Below the pieces are notes generated by a model. The model saw nothing but the letters and a program-made list of their open reading frames with translations. It was not told the DNA's origin and did no database searches. A stretch of 64,000 bases of DNA from positions 20,378,914 to 20,442,913 of the forward strand of contig NC_087068.1 in assembly GCF_963678635.1 (NCBI RefSeq), written 5' to 3'. This DNA is from Symsagittifera roscoffensis (Eukaryota; Xenacoelomorpha; Acoela; Convolutidae). A program made the position numbers and the translations under genes. Of the stretch, positions 8,424 through 19,100 are shown one piece after another (within the stretch, counting starts at the first letter, position 1; every line of letters begins with the position of its first letter).

Positions 8424-11010
8424 ACAAATTTTGAAAAGGAAACTAACTTGGAAAATTGTGTTAGACTATTTAAAATTCTTTAAAAAAGTTCAAGTATCTG
8501 TACATAGACTGAAGTTTCTGAGAAAATGTCTGAAAAACGATCTAATACCGGACTTTTTGAAGTTTAGGGTCCCCGAGAACGGGGTTTTTTCGGACCAAGC
8601 TGTGCATAATTTTCAATTGAAACTACTAAGGACTGAAACTTCTAGGGAAAATGAGGATAGGAAAAGGTACGAGGAGATGCTAAGGAAAGCAAGATCACTG
8701 GTGCAAAAAGAAATTGACAAACAGTGGTGGGCATCCATTTTCCGATTCGTGAGGCGGCAAGTTGAGGCAAGCTTAAAGACAACATCAGAAAACCATAGAA
8801 AAAAGTTAGAAAAACTGTCCGAGAGACAAGATAAACCTCTTGGGGGGAGAAATGAGCGATCAGTTAGGGTACTTGATAATATTGAACTGCCTGAATGGGT
8901 ATATGAAGTGCTATCAATGGGCCCCAAGCATCCAATTAGAGACAAATTTAACGAAACACATTTTTTGGCGGATATCGACATTTTCCTCTCACAATTGAAA
9001 AATCAAAAAACATCTGGTGAAACGTTATGTGAAATAGAAGCCGCGGCAAAGGCATATGCAAAAAACGTACAGCAAACCCCAAGAGACAAAGCCGTTGAAA
9101 AAACGAGGAAATATCTCAAAGATAATGGGTTGCTGGCTGTGCCTTTTGATAAGGGGGTTGGTTTTTGCATAATGAGGAAACAAACATATGAATCAAAGCT
9201 GGAATCCTTGTTGCAATCTGCTCAGTTTGTGAAAAAAGATGCAACCACTGATGAGGTGATACTGAAAATTGAGAAAGAACTTAACAAAGAGTTACTAGCC
9301 ATGAACAAAAGAGACGAGATAAGTGATCAGTTATATTCTAAGATACGATCAACAGGGGGGCAACCCGCCCGTTTGTACGGTTTAGCTAAGGTACACAAGG
9401 ATGAGACACCCCTACGACCTGTACTATCACTTCCCGGCAGCTCGTATGAGAATCTTAACAAAATGCTTGCGAAGTTTTTTGACAACATCGATGGAGCAAA
9501 TATAGAAACCAATACTAAAGAGGCTAGAGAAAAAATAGAAAACATTGCTCTAGATCCGGATGAAACCATAATATCTCTTGATGTGAAAAGTTTGTACACC
9601 AACGTTCCCCTGAAGGAGGCAATTGAAATTGCTTTACAGAAGCTGTACAGCCAGGAGTCTCCTCCTGAAATTCAAAGAGCAACCATGAAAAGGCTTTTGA
9701 ATATGGCGGTCAGCAAAGTATATTTCAAGTGTAATGATTCATGGTATGTACAAGTTGATGGTTTAGCAATGGGAGCGTCCCTCGCTGTAATTCTGGCAAA
9801 CTTATGGCTGAAAGAATACGAATTTGCTCTACGACAACAAATACCGGTGGGAACGGGGGTACAGCAAATTAATGACAAAAACGGCTTGTGCCCATGTTGC
9901 AGCAGGAAAGTCACATATAGATCAAAGGGGGTTGAATGCGAGAGTTGCCGAAACTGGTATCATCTAAAATGCGGAAAAATATCCGATGACGTATACGCAT
10001 CAATAACCGAGATAGTCTGGTACTGTGAAAGCTGCTGCCGAGCTAAGAACAAGGAGAAGGATACTCCCCAGGTGAAATTGTTCCTCAGGTATGTGGATGA
10101 CATTGTTAGAACAGTCAGAGGGGAGCCGAGTTGTCTTCTCGATGCCGCCAATTCTCTTCATCCAAATTTGCAGTTCACTCTAGAGAAAACTAATTCGGAG
10201 GGGAATTTGCCGTTCCTGGATTTGAACATAAATATATCGCAGGATAGGCGTGTAACTTGCAGTTGGTATCAAAAACCAACAGATACAGGGACTATACTGA
10301 ACTATAGAAGCTGCGCCCCAACTCAGTATAAGCGTAGTGTTATCCAAGGCACTGTACACAGGGTTTTTAGGAGTACATCTAGCTGGGAGCAATTTGATAA
10401 GGCTATGGAAACTAATAGGGCGCAATGGCTGACAAATCAGTACCCTGAAAATTGGTCCGCAAAGGTGGCTTCAGACGCCTTGTGCAAGATCATCGAGGGT
10501 AAAGGCAAGCCCCTGGATAGTGACAGGGGTTTGTCAGTTCAATCACCAAAGGATGAAAAGCCCCCAATGCTGATGGTGCAATATAGAGGTAACCAGAGCC
10601 AATATTTTGCAAACAGGTTACGAAAATTAACGAACGTTCAAGTGGTTTTCATCACAAGAAAACTACAATCATGTTTACCATCACTGAAGTCAGCATTTTC
10701 TAATGACCTCAAGTCAAGAGTGGTTTATAAACTGTCATGTAGTGGATGCACTTCCACCTATGTCGGACAAACTGTTCGACATTTGACCACTAGAATTGAG
10801 GAACATAGGAAAGCAGACTCACCGGTAGGCCTCCACCTTCAGCAATGCCAACTTGAGGGAAATAGCGCAGATCTTAGTTGGGAAATTATAGATAGGTCAA
10901 ACAACCAAACAAAATTGCTAACACTAGAGGCAATACATATCAGGAAAGAGAAACCGGGCTTGAACACGCGCGATGAGTTTAGGAGCAGGGAGTTAACACT
11001 GAAAATTTAG
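8389..11010 (+). CDS. Penelope-like RT / GIY-YIG endonuclease with internal PHD finger
   Basis: The ORF is intact and gives 873 aa from the first ATG; if spliced it would instead be entered at 8424. RT motifs, numbered from that ATG, are GLAKVHK and RPVLS (about 331-345), SLDVKSLYTNVP with catalytic Asp398, GLAMGAS (458-464) and YVDD (568-571). Between the last two lies a complete C4HC3 zinc finger: Cys501, 504, 517, 520, His525, Cys528, 546, 549, with Trp544 two residues before Cys546, as in PHD fingers. The C-terminal GIY-YIG nuclease has VVYKLSCSGC (778-787), TYVGQT (790-795), Arg and EEH downstream and a conserved Glu near 844. The protein should prime reverse transcription at nicked or telomeric DNA. 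The PHD insertion is not part of the PLE architecture I know; it could bind histone tails or nucleic acid. Motif B reads AMGASLAV instead of the more usual AMGSPLSP. Confidence 0.93.
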   Translation: MTTVLLPAVWLRQILKRKLTWKIVLDYLKFFKKVQVSVHRLKFLRKCLKNDLIPDFLKFRVPENGVFSDQAVHNFQLKLLRTETSRENEDRKRYEEMLRKARSLVQKEIDKQWWASIFRFVRRQVEASLKTTSENHRKKLEKLSERQDKPLGGRNERSVRVLDNIELPEWVYEVLSMGPKHPIRDKFNETHFLADIDIFLSQLKNQKTSGETLCEIEAAAKAYAKNVQQTPRDKAVEKTRKYLKDNGLLAVPFDKGVGFCIMRKQTYESKLESLLQSAQFVKKDATTDEVILKIEKELNKELLAMNKRDEISDQLYSKIRSTGGQPARLYGLAKVHKDETPLRPVLSLPGSSYENLNKMLAKFFDNIDGANIETNTKEAREKIENIALDPDETIISLDVKSLYTNVPLKEAIEIALQKLYSQESPPEIQRATMKRLLNMAVSKVYFKCNDSWYVQVDGLAMGASLAVILANLWLKEYEFALRQQIPVGTGVQQINDKNGLCPCCSRKVTYRSKGVECESCRNWYHLKCGKISDDVYASITEIVWYCESCCRAKNKEKDTPQVKLFLRYVDDIVRTVRGEPSCLLDAANSLHPNLQFTLEKTNSEGNLPFLDLNINISQDRRVTCSWYQKPTDTGTILNYRSCAPTQYKRSVIQGTVHRVFRSTSSWEQFDKAMETNRAQWLTNQYPENWSAKVASDALCKIIEGKGKPLDSDRGLSVQSPKDEKPPMLMVQYRGNQSQYFANRLRKLTNVQVVFITRKLQSCLPSLKSAFSNDLKSRVVYKLSCSGCTSTYVGQTVRHLTTRIEEHRKADSPVGLHLQQCQLEGNSADLSWEIIDRSNNQTKLLTLEAIHIRKEKPGLNTRDEFRSRELTLKI

Positions 11011-11267
11011 TCCCAAAATATTTTTGGTTTTCTATTCAAAACGTACATGTCTAAATCGAAATTATGACTCAGAAACTTCCAGACAAATTAATTTTAAAAT
11101 GTTTAATTAATTTTAGAGGTTAAAAGTATTTTAATCTTAGTGGTAATTTAGAGGTCAACTGTGATTGGCTAATTTTTTATCATGATGGTTTAGAACCAAA
11201 TTGTATGTGATTTATTGTAAATAACATTTGTAAATTGATGTTTTATCGTCATTTAGAGTAGTTTATT

Positions 11268-11315
11268 GTAAAAATCCTGACGATGCACATAGTTGCGAAA
11301 ACGTTTGAAATTTAC
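11268..11315 (+). ncRNA. Hammerhead-ribozyme-like motif in downstream PLE terminal repeat
   Basis: This copy has the same core and flanking stems as the motif at 7442-7489, shifted by 3826 bases: ctgacga at 11277-11283 and gaaa at 11297-11300. The predicted cleavage points in the two copies bracket one full element unit, as expected for processing of a tandem transcript. Confidence 0.55.
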
Positions 11316-11329
11316 TTTTTAGCAAAAAT

Positions 11330-11543
11330 TTTTTCCACTTTAGCTCAACTTTGCGATGGTGTAGCCTGCTATCAGTGAACCCGGCGACAATGGTTACTGC
11401 ATTAAGGCGCTTTGGTTTGCATGCTAAAACTGTTTTATACAGATCTTAAAATGACGCCGCGGTAAGAGTGAACTGTAGGTTTTACTGGAGCTGGTTTGAT
11501 ATTTTTGTCCTTGATGTGCCAATTACAAGCTTCTGTGATTATT
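11330..11543 (+). repeat. Right copy of 214-bp direct duplication flanking the PLE
   Basis: This matches 6442-6655. It is continuous with the 850-bp repeat that starts at 11482, so the target of the PLE was itself a repeat of at least about 1 kb (11330-12331). Confidence 0.85.
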
Positions 11544-12331
11544 CAGGGAGGCTCCTTGCCTGGAATTCAGGGACGCGCATCCCTGAAATTTCAGGGATGC
11601 GCCTTGCCTGTTTCAGGCCTGGAATCCACCTGAAACACAGACAGCGAAGGCAACGGAAAAGCTCTTCAGCATAAAGATGGGTGGATGGTTGGGCAATTAA
11701 TCAAATAGTTTTCTGAGGGTTTTAAAAAAAACGAAAAAGTGAAAGATGGGAACGGTTCAACCTGTGTTGTTGTTGAAGGGTAGTTCCATCTGCTCACTCC
11801 TTGTGTCTATATAAGCCAGCGGTAAATTTGGACAAAGAAGAATCTATTTAATAAGTTTATCACAACAATTGGGTTATTTTCAATTGAAGTACGCATGAAA
11901 AAAATATATTTTTGTATTCTAAGAAGAGGTCAGTAGGTGGGCAACCCGCTCGCTTGTAAGCTTTATCTAAAGTACACAAGGCATAGTCACCCCTTCGACC
12001 ATTTCTATAACTTTCGGGCAATTTGGATGATAATCTTTACAAAACGCCTGCTAATTCTTTTGATATCGTTGTAGCCAATATCGAAATTAACACTAAATAT
12101 GCAAGAGAAACATTTGAAATCATTATCTTTGAAAAGATTCGTCAGCACTAATCGGAAGCACCCATAGTTTCAAAAAAAGCTGCTTAAAAGGAGTCTGAAT
12201 GCATGTATTTGATAATTAGGATCCTCTTTCCTTCCACATTGACATCTTTTGTATGGCATTTCAGCGTCAAAGAGATGTACTTTTTATCTGTTGAAGATTT
12301 AACTTCCGATTTGTTGTCAGCACATTTTCAA
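11482..12331 (+). repeat. 850-bp dispersed repeat, copy 2
   Basis: Near-identical to 1-850, including the internal fossil PLE segment (about 11930-12140). The sequence after 12331 is unrelated to the sequence after 850, which marks a repeat boundary. Confidence 0.9.
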
Positions 12332-12667
12332 GTAACAAGAGCAAGTGGTGCACTTCATACATTGATAAGTTGTGAGCTATGACGCGTAATTTGAACAGTC
12401 ATCCGGTTCAATTTACATTCCTCGTGACCCCAATCAAGAAGTTTGCCTGAATACGTGTTGTCCATAATGGTATTTGAAATCAGGCGTTGGTTTAATTTTG
12501 TGCGCTAGTGTATTTGAGGAACGATAGTTCAACTTTATAATTGTGAGAGCTATTTTTGCGTAATTAGAATTTCACTAATCAGGGTTTTTGATAGATTAAA
12601 AAATATCTGACAAGCTCTTATGTTTTAAGATTGAACTATTTAGTTAAATTTTACTCTATCATTTCAG
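12332..12667. other. Region upstream of the Scribble-type gene
   Basis: This is AT-rich sequence with no clear TATA box or initiator. It ends in a strong acceptor (actctatcatttcag, up to 12667) 73 bases before the start codon, so the transcript leader probably comes from elsewhere. Confidence 0.4.
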
Positions 12668-13105
12668 ACCTACGCGATGACGATATTAAAACAAAATTGA
12701 CAATTGTAAATTATTTATTTAATGGACCTCGGTTGAGGATATGTTGAAATGTTGGATGCTGAAAAGTGTATGCGGAGGCGTGGGAGCCGTTGAAGCAATA
12801 GACAGACAGCACTCCAATCTGGAAACTATTCCCGATCAAGTTTTTCGATATGCAAAAACGCTTGAAGAGTTGCATCTGGATGCCAATCAAATATCAGTGC
12901 TACCAAAAGACCTTTTCAAACTGACAAAACTGCGACAGTTAACACTCAGCGACAATGAAATTAAAAAACTCCCTGCCAATATTGGATCTTTGGTATCATT
13001 GATTCAGTTCGACATTAGCAAAAATGACCTCGAAGAAATACCAGAATCAATCAAATTTTGCAAAAGTCTACATTCCGCCGATTTTAGTAACAATGCTATT
13101 GGCAA
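12668..13105 (+). CDS. scrib: scrib exon 1 (5' leader from 12668; coding from 12741)
   Basis: This exon encodes residues 1-121: the MLKC start, LRR 1-4 and the beginning of LRR 5 (...SNNAIGK). The donor is ggcaa|gtaag. The exon probably begins after the acceptor at 12667, and the 73-base leader contains two very short upstream ORFs (ATG at 12676 and 12722). The ATG at 12741 is chosen because it gives the conserved MLKC beginning of LAP proteins. Confidence 0.9.
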
Positions 13106-16100
13106 GTAAGTCGAGAGAATGTAAGGGAGTTGTGCTGAAAGAGATTGAAACAAAACAAAAAAGTGTTTCAGGTTGCCCGAAGGATTTACCCTCCTGAGTC
13201 ATTTAACTCATTTGTCTATAAATGATATATCGCTTTCCGAGCTGCCTTACGAAATAAAGAAGTAAGATAGCATAATTTTTGTCAAATTAATTAAATGTTG
13301 GATAATTATATTAATTGGAACCTGTTTTAGCCTTCAAAGTTTGAAACGCTTAGAAATGAGGGACAATTTTCTACGAGTTTTGCCTGAGTATGAAATCAAT
13401 TAAGTTTTATAAAGCTTTATTTAAACTACCAAGGAATCAGTCGCTTTGAGTTTAGGTCTATCGGAGAACTGCTTTGCCTCGAAGCATTGGATGTTGGTGG
13501 CAATGAGCTGGAATTTTTACCACTCGAACTAGGATGTGTACAGTGCCTGAAAGAGCTTTACTTGGACAACAATGAACTGCAAATGATACCTTCGGTTGGT
13601 TATTAAAATCATTGTCTTTGTTTACTCGGTTGAATACTAGTTTTTCCGACCATTGAAAATGGGTAGGAACTGTCTTCGGTGGTGTTTAGTTTTTTGTTCC
13701 GACCACCGAAAGTGGGGAGGAACTGTGTATTCGGGTGTTATAGCCGACCACTGAAAGTGGGGGGAACTGTGTATTCGGGTGTTAAAGTTTTGTTTTCACG
13801 CAAAATCTCACGCGAATAATCATTTGTTGAGAAATGAGTGGCATATCATATTATAGTCTTTTTTCAATCGGGATGCGAATGGCCTTGAAAAGTTTTCAAA
13901 AAGTTTTCCCACGAGAAGAACCTCTTTGATTTCTTTTTTCTGTAAACAACCCTGTTACAAATCTGTAAGAAATCCGTACGAGTTCACGTGCAGGCTGGCA
14001 TGCTCATTTTCTTGAAAATTCAAAGAAGTAATCATATTAGGTAGTAATTGTAAAAGGTAGTAAACCATATTAGTGAACAGTCAATACTTAAAGAGTCGAT
14101 GAAAGAAGGAAAACTCATATATGTATAGGTCTTAAATAATGTTTTTTTTGTGTTTTTTTTAGGAAAGTTTTAAAATTTGTTCACGCTCAGCTTAAATTTG
14201 AGTTTTAGTGGGGAATTTCAATTTTTTCAGTTCAGTTCATTTCTGTTGTTAAAGGGAAGGCAAGCTCCACCATCGAACAGAAAGTGTTAAGATCACAAAA
14301 AACATAATGGACTTGTAATTTCATAACTGGATTTTAATTTTCAGATTTCCCAGTGGGATGAAAACTTTACTTATTGATCCAGTTTTCTTAAATTGAGTTA
14401 ATGTTGTCAAAATTGCTTATGGCAATCATCGAGCTTAAAATACATATATTTTTTATTTTGAATTTCAAAAAGTTAAGTGTCTCAGAAAAACATTCGAATT
14501 CTTTTTCCTATTTCCTGGCATTCATTGACTGTTTTATAATTATCTGTTGGCTATATTTTGAAAAATTCTTTGAAAAAACGATTTTTTCGGATTCGTTGGT
14601 TTCTACGGCTCATTTTTCAGATAATATCTGGTATGGATTTCATGGGCTTTATTTTCAAGTCATACACTTATCTTTTGATTCATAAAATTTTGGTTTGTTG
14701 AATTTTCATTTTTTTTTGGAACTTCAGTTTTTCTCAAACTATTATTGAATTTCAAAATAAGTGTTATCAATTAAAAGACCGCCTGCTCCCTTGTGTGCCT
14801 GCTTCCAAAGACCGCCTACTCCCATATTCGCCTAGAGTCTCTTTTTACTGGACCCCTCTGTCTACAGCCTTCGAAATAGTCTGTTGGGGATCATTTCACT
14901 CCCATTTTCGATTTTTCTTTTTTTTTGCATAAACTACCCCTCTCAAATTTATCTTTTTGGCTTCAATGAATAAAAAGGTTGTCAAAAGCTACCCTGTATA
15001 ATGGGTTTTGCCCCTTTTTTACACATGAATTTATGGCCCTCGGAAGAGTCAAATTTTTGATTTTTGACCGTTTTGTGAATCTTTTTGACTTTTCTTGGAA
15101 ATTAATCGCTCAAGTTTGATTTTGTAGATTCAATAGAGATAACGGGTAATGTGAAGCTCCCCTGCATTAGCAACCACTCTCAATTTTTTTAACAAAAAAA
15201 TTATTGCCCTCAAATTTTTGATTTTTTGTCCTTTTAATTTTTTTTTAATATTCTCGACAACTACGCTGCCATGTCTGAGATTTTAGGGGTTGTGGGTAGC
15301 TGGTTGTAGGTAGCTGATTTGCTGCTGCGATTACGCCCAAATTTTTTGGACACCAAAAGTAATCGCCTTCGGAAAAGTCAAATTTTTGATTTTTTGACCG
15401 TTTTTGATTTTTTTTTTACTTTTGATGCGAACTATCTCCCAAATTTGAAATTTTGGATTAAATCGAAGTTACCGATTGCTTGGATCACTTTTGTTTATGC
15501 GGCTACGCCCTGTTTTTTCACTTGAAAAGCTATGATTTTGGGAAATGTCAAATTTTGATTTGTTGGTTGTTTTTTTTGGACTTATCTCGCTAACTATCGG
15601 CCCAAATCTGATAGCTATGCTCAAATTATTTACGATAAGTTACGGCCTTCAACAAAAAATTTTGACAGTTTCTTGGAAACTTATTGACTTTACGCGAAAA
15701 CTACCGGGCCAATTCTCAGGTTGTGTTCATTCGAGAATCCCGGTTTAGGGAATTTTCTTTCAATTATCAAGCTCCAGTTTTAGCCGGGCCCCTAGCTATC
15801 TTTAATCGAGACATACAATTTTTTTGATTCACCTAGATTTTTTCAACATAATTCAGGTTACTACGAATTGTTTTTTATGTTTGTTGTATCGCAATTGGTG
15901 CCAAGCTCCGCTTGGCCTCTGTGTTATAATTTAACTCCGCTTTGCTTGTGTTGATTTGTTTTCTGCTTAGAGAAACTAGTTTTGGAAGTTTCATTTAGCT
16001 TATTAGCAGTAAGTTTTGAAACAAAGTAGAAAAAATGCTCGCAGTGCTATCGTCACCACACGCAAAAAAGGGCACTTATTTTCTAGTTTTTTTTAATGTG

Positions 16101-19100
16101 ATCGAAACAATCTGTGCTGCATGCCCAGCAACTATTGTTTTGATTAGGTAATGTTGTCTCACGCATTTGCTTTTGAGTGTGCTTGTTATTAAGGAACTAG
16201 GTGTCTTTGCGTAAACAACTTTTTATAGTCAAAATCATTTCTTTATTACACAATCAAATCTTGCGTGATAGTATGCACGTTTTTTCAACCTAAGTCGCAA
16301 ATATTAGTGTTTATGTTGAAAGTTTTCTTTTATTGCAGCATGTGCATAAGATCAAGAACCAGCTATTAAGTACAGCCAGTGCTAAGAATATTAACTCAGA
16401 CTATTATATTTAAAATAGCTCTTTAGCCTCAAGGTATCATTTTTCTGTAGCGTAGAGGTAGGTAAGGAGACCCGCAACAAAATATGAGGGTTTGAAGCTG
16501 GGCAATGTATGTTTTCATTGAACTTTTTCGTATACTACTTAAAATGGGTCTGTAGTATGAACTTTTTCTGGATATGACTTTCGTTAGTCCACAAATATAT
16601 TTTTGAGCATGTCTGCGTTTCAAAAACCAGGTCTTCGAAATATGTGTTCTAGGTAGTCTGATTTACCAAGTCTGATTTGTTCTAATTTCAATTTGTTCTT
16701 TTTTTCGGCTGAAAAGGATTCGGCTATGCAATATTGGCTCAGTGGTCTCACATTGCGTCGTTTGATGAGCAAAAAAAAAACTTTTTTGTTTCCAGCTCAT
16801 CGGGTCTCGGCTCAAATTTAATTGCACTTGCGAGACCAAGTGTCTTTTAATCGGGAACTAGACGTCCATAAATAAATATTCTTACCAATTTGTAAGAAAT
16901 TGATGTTGCTTTTTAATTAACCTGAGCAACTTCCAGGCCCTTAGCGAAAATCTTTAGCAGTTTTCATTTGTGTCTCGAGTGTCATTGATTACACTTGCGA
17001 AGCTAGTGTATTAGTACGAACATTCTTTTTTTCTAACCTAAGTCGGAATTATTGGTGCCACTGTTGGAAATCCTTTACAGCTTTTTGATAGCATGCACTT
17101 TGACATTCGAATAGAAATAAATTAACACAGTTGATGCATTTTTAATTCATTAAATCAACCAAAAAAAGCTATTTGTTTCAAACAACATCACATGAAAAAC
17201 TCGATTTCAGAAATTTTCTGACTCAATATATCTCGCAAATTTTTGAAATGCATAAAGTGGCTTCATGTTTTGCATTTTATTACATGCAAAGTTAGTGTGG
17301 ATGCCATTAGTCTGTGATATTCCAAATTATTACTTGCAAAATTGAGTCTATTTGTATTTTGTGCCACTTTTGCTGAATGGCATTGGCAATTTATTAGCAT
17401 ATATAGCTGCTTTATTCATGACTAGTGTTTGTCGGTTGTTAAGATTGCATGGCCGAGGGGATAGTGCGTGAGACTCAATTTCTCTTGATTGCAGTCGGTC
17501 GCAGATTCGAATCATGCATGTAGCCGAGTTTTCGCTAATTCGATGCTTTTTTCTCTTTTTTTTTTAATTTCACTTGATAGAGCTGCTTTTTGGTCGTGTT
17601 CTCGCAAGTTTTTGTGAAGCGCAGCTTCGCCTCTATGTTAACTCCTGTAAATTTATAACCCTGATTGGTTTATTTCCCGTTTTTTTTTGCTTAGAACTTT
17701 TATTCGGCCTAATTGATTTTGATTTTTTTTGTCGGTTCAGTGAACTTATTTTGCATCGGCTTAAGGGCAAACATTTTTTTTGTTTTGATCAAATCAGGTT
17801 ATTTGTAGCATAGAAGTTTAAAAATCAATTGTTTTAATCGCTCAATTTTATATAATAATTTCGTTTTTTGTTTTCTAATCAATGGGTGTCTTAACCTCGT
17901 GTTGTCGGCTTAGTGAGCGCTCGGAAAAAACTAAAAGCTTGTTTAATGATAGTGGTTGTGTCCTTGTCTTTTTCCGATATTGAGTTTTTCCTTTGTCCTA
18001 AAATTTTTTTTCGACTTCGTTATTTCGATATCACTTCCCTTATTTGGTAGCTTGCAATGCTGCGCTTTCGTTGTTTCGCAAGTGATGCGAAGATCCGCTT
18101 CGCTCTATCATATTTGTTACCGCTTTGTTACATTTGTTCTGATCCTAATATTTTACGCTTGTGATTAGCAGGCGTTATCAAATCGGAATATAGACTTTTT
18201 CCGGGTTAAAAACTAGTTCGACAAAATCACTCAATCATTTGTGCAATATTCAATTCTGCAGCAAACATGCTCAAATTCTTGTAAAATCAATCTTAACTAC
18301 TGGGTACGAAAATTACTAGACGACTAAGGGAGTTTGCTCGAGTCCGGTCAGCACATGTTTTTTTGCCTTAAATTTTTAGTATAAAAAATGATCGGCTTAT
18401 GGGTTGTCGGCTTAGTGGCCACATTTTTAAGCTTTTTTTTTTGTTGTTTGATGTTTTATTGTAATTGAAAGTGTTTTTTGGTTGTTTGATGTAATTCGCA
18501 TTTCTTACACTTGTGAGAGCAAGTGTCTTGTTATCGAGAACTAGACTGTTTTCCTGTAAACAACTTAAAGATTTGTAATTGAAATTGATTTTGCTTTTTT
18601 TATCAAACCTTAGCAATTTCCAGGGCCCATCGCACTTGGTCTGGAGGTAATGCAGTTGCCTTTGAAATCTAATGTCAGGGGCTTCGAGTCCCGGCCGGAC
18701 CTTGTTGTTTTTCTGTGTCTGAAATTGCTTTTTTTTCCGGGAAAAATTGATAGTCGGTTTATATTTTCTCGGCTTATGTTTTGTCGGCTGAGTTGCCGTA
18801 TCACAGTTTTTGCTCTGTAATCAGGTTTCGTAGTAATTGCAAGTGGTAATTAATATATTTGACTGGTTTATTTGCCGTTTTAATTTGGTTTTTCTTTTTG
18901 CTCAGAAATTTAATTCGGCCTGAATGATTTCGGCTCTTCTTTTGTCGGTTTAGTGAACTTATTTTGCTTCGTTATTAGGTTAAAAATGATTATTCATGTT
19001 TTAAATAAATCCGGTTGGCTGGTAGTATAAAAGTTCAAACTTGTTAATCTCACAAAATTTTTTATAAGAGTTTCCTTTTTTTTTATTTTGGTTTACTTGG

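Larger units (their letters stand above)
6656..11330 (+). mobile_element. Penelope-like element, partial tandem plus full copy
   Basis: A 5'-truncated copy (6656-7503) is joined head to tail to a full copy (7504-11330), the usual partial-tandem layout of PLEs. The shared 848-bp segment acts as a pseudo-LTR and is almost identical in the two positions, which indicates a recent insertion. The full copy encodes a reverse transcriptase with a C-terminal GIY-YIG nuclease and has an upstream ORF. Hammerhead-like motifs sit near the 3' end of both segments. The 3' terminus of the full copy is agcaaaaattt, directly followed by the duplicated flank. C-terminal placement of the nuclease puts it among canonical endonuclease-bearing PLEs rather than the permuted (N-terminal GIY-YIG) clade. 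Confidence 0.93.

Noticed and set aside
17447-17525. Functional tRNA gene
   Set aside because: A and B boxes are present but the T and acceptor stems do not pair; the same holds for 18625-18705, 48095-48150 and 63300-63388.
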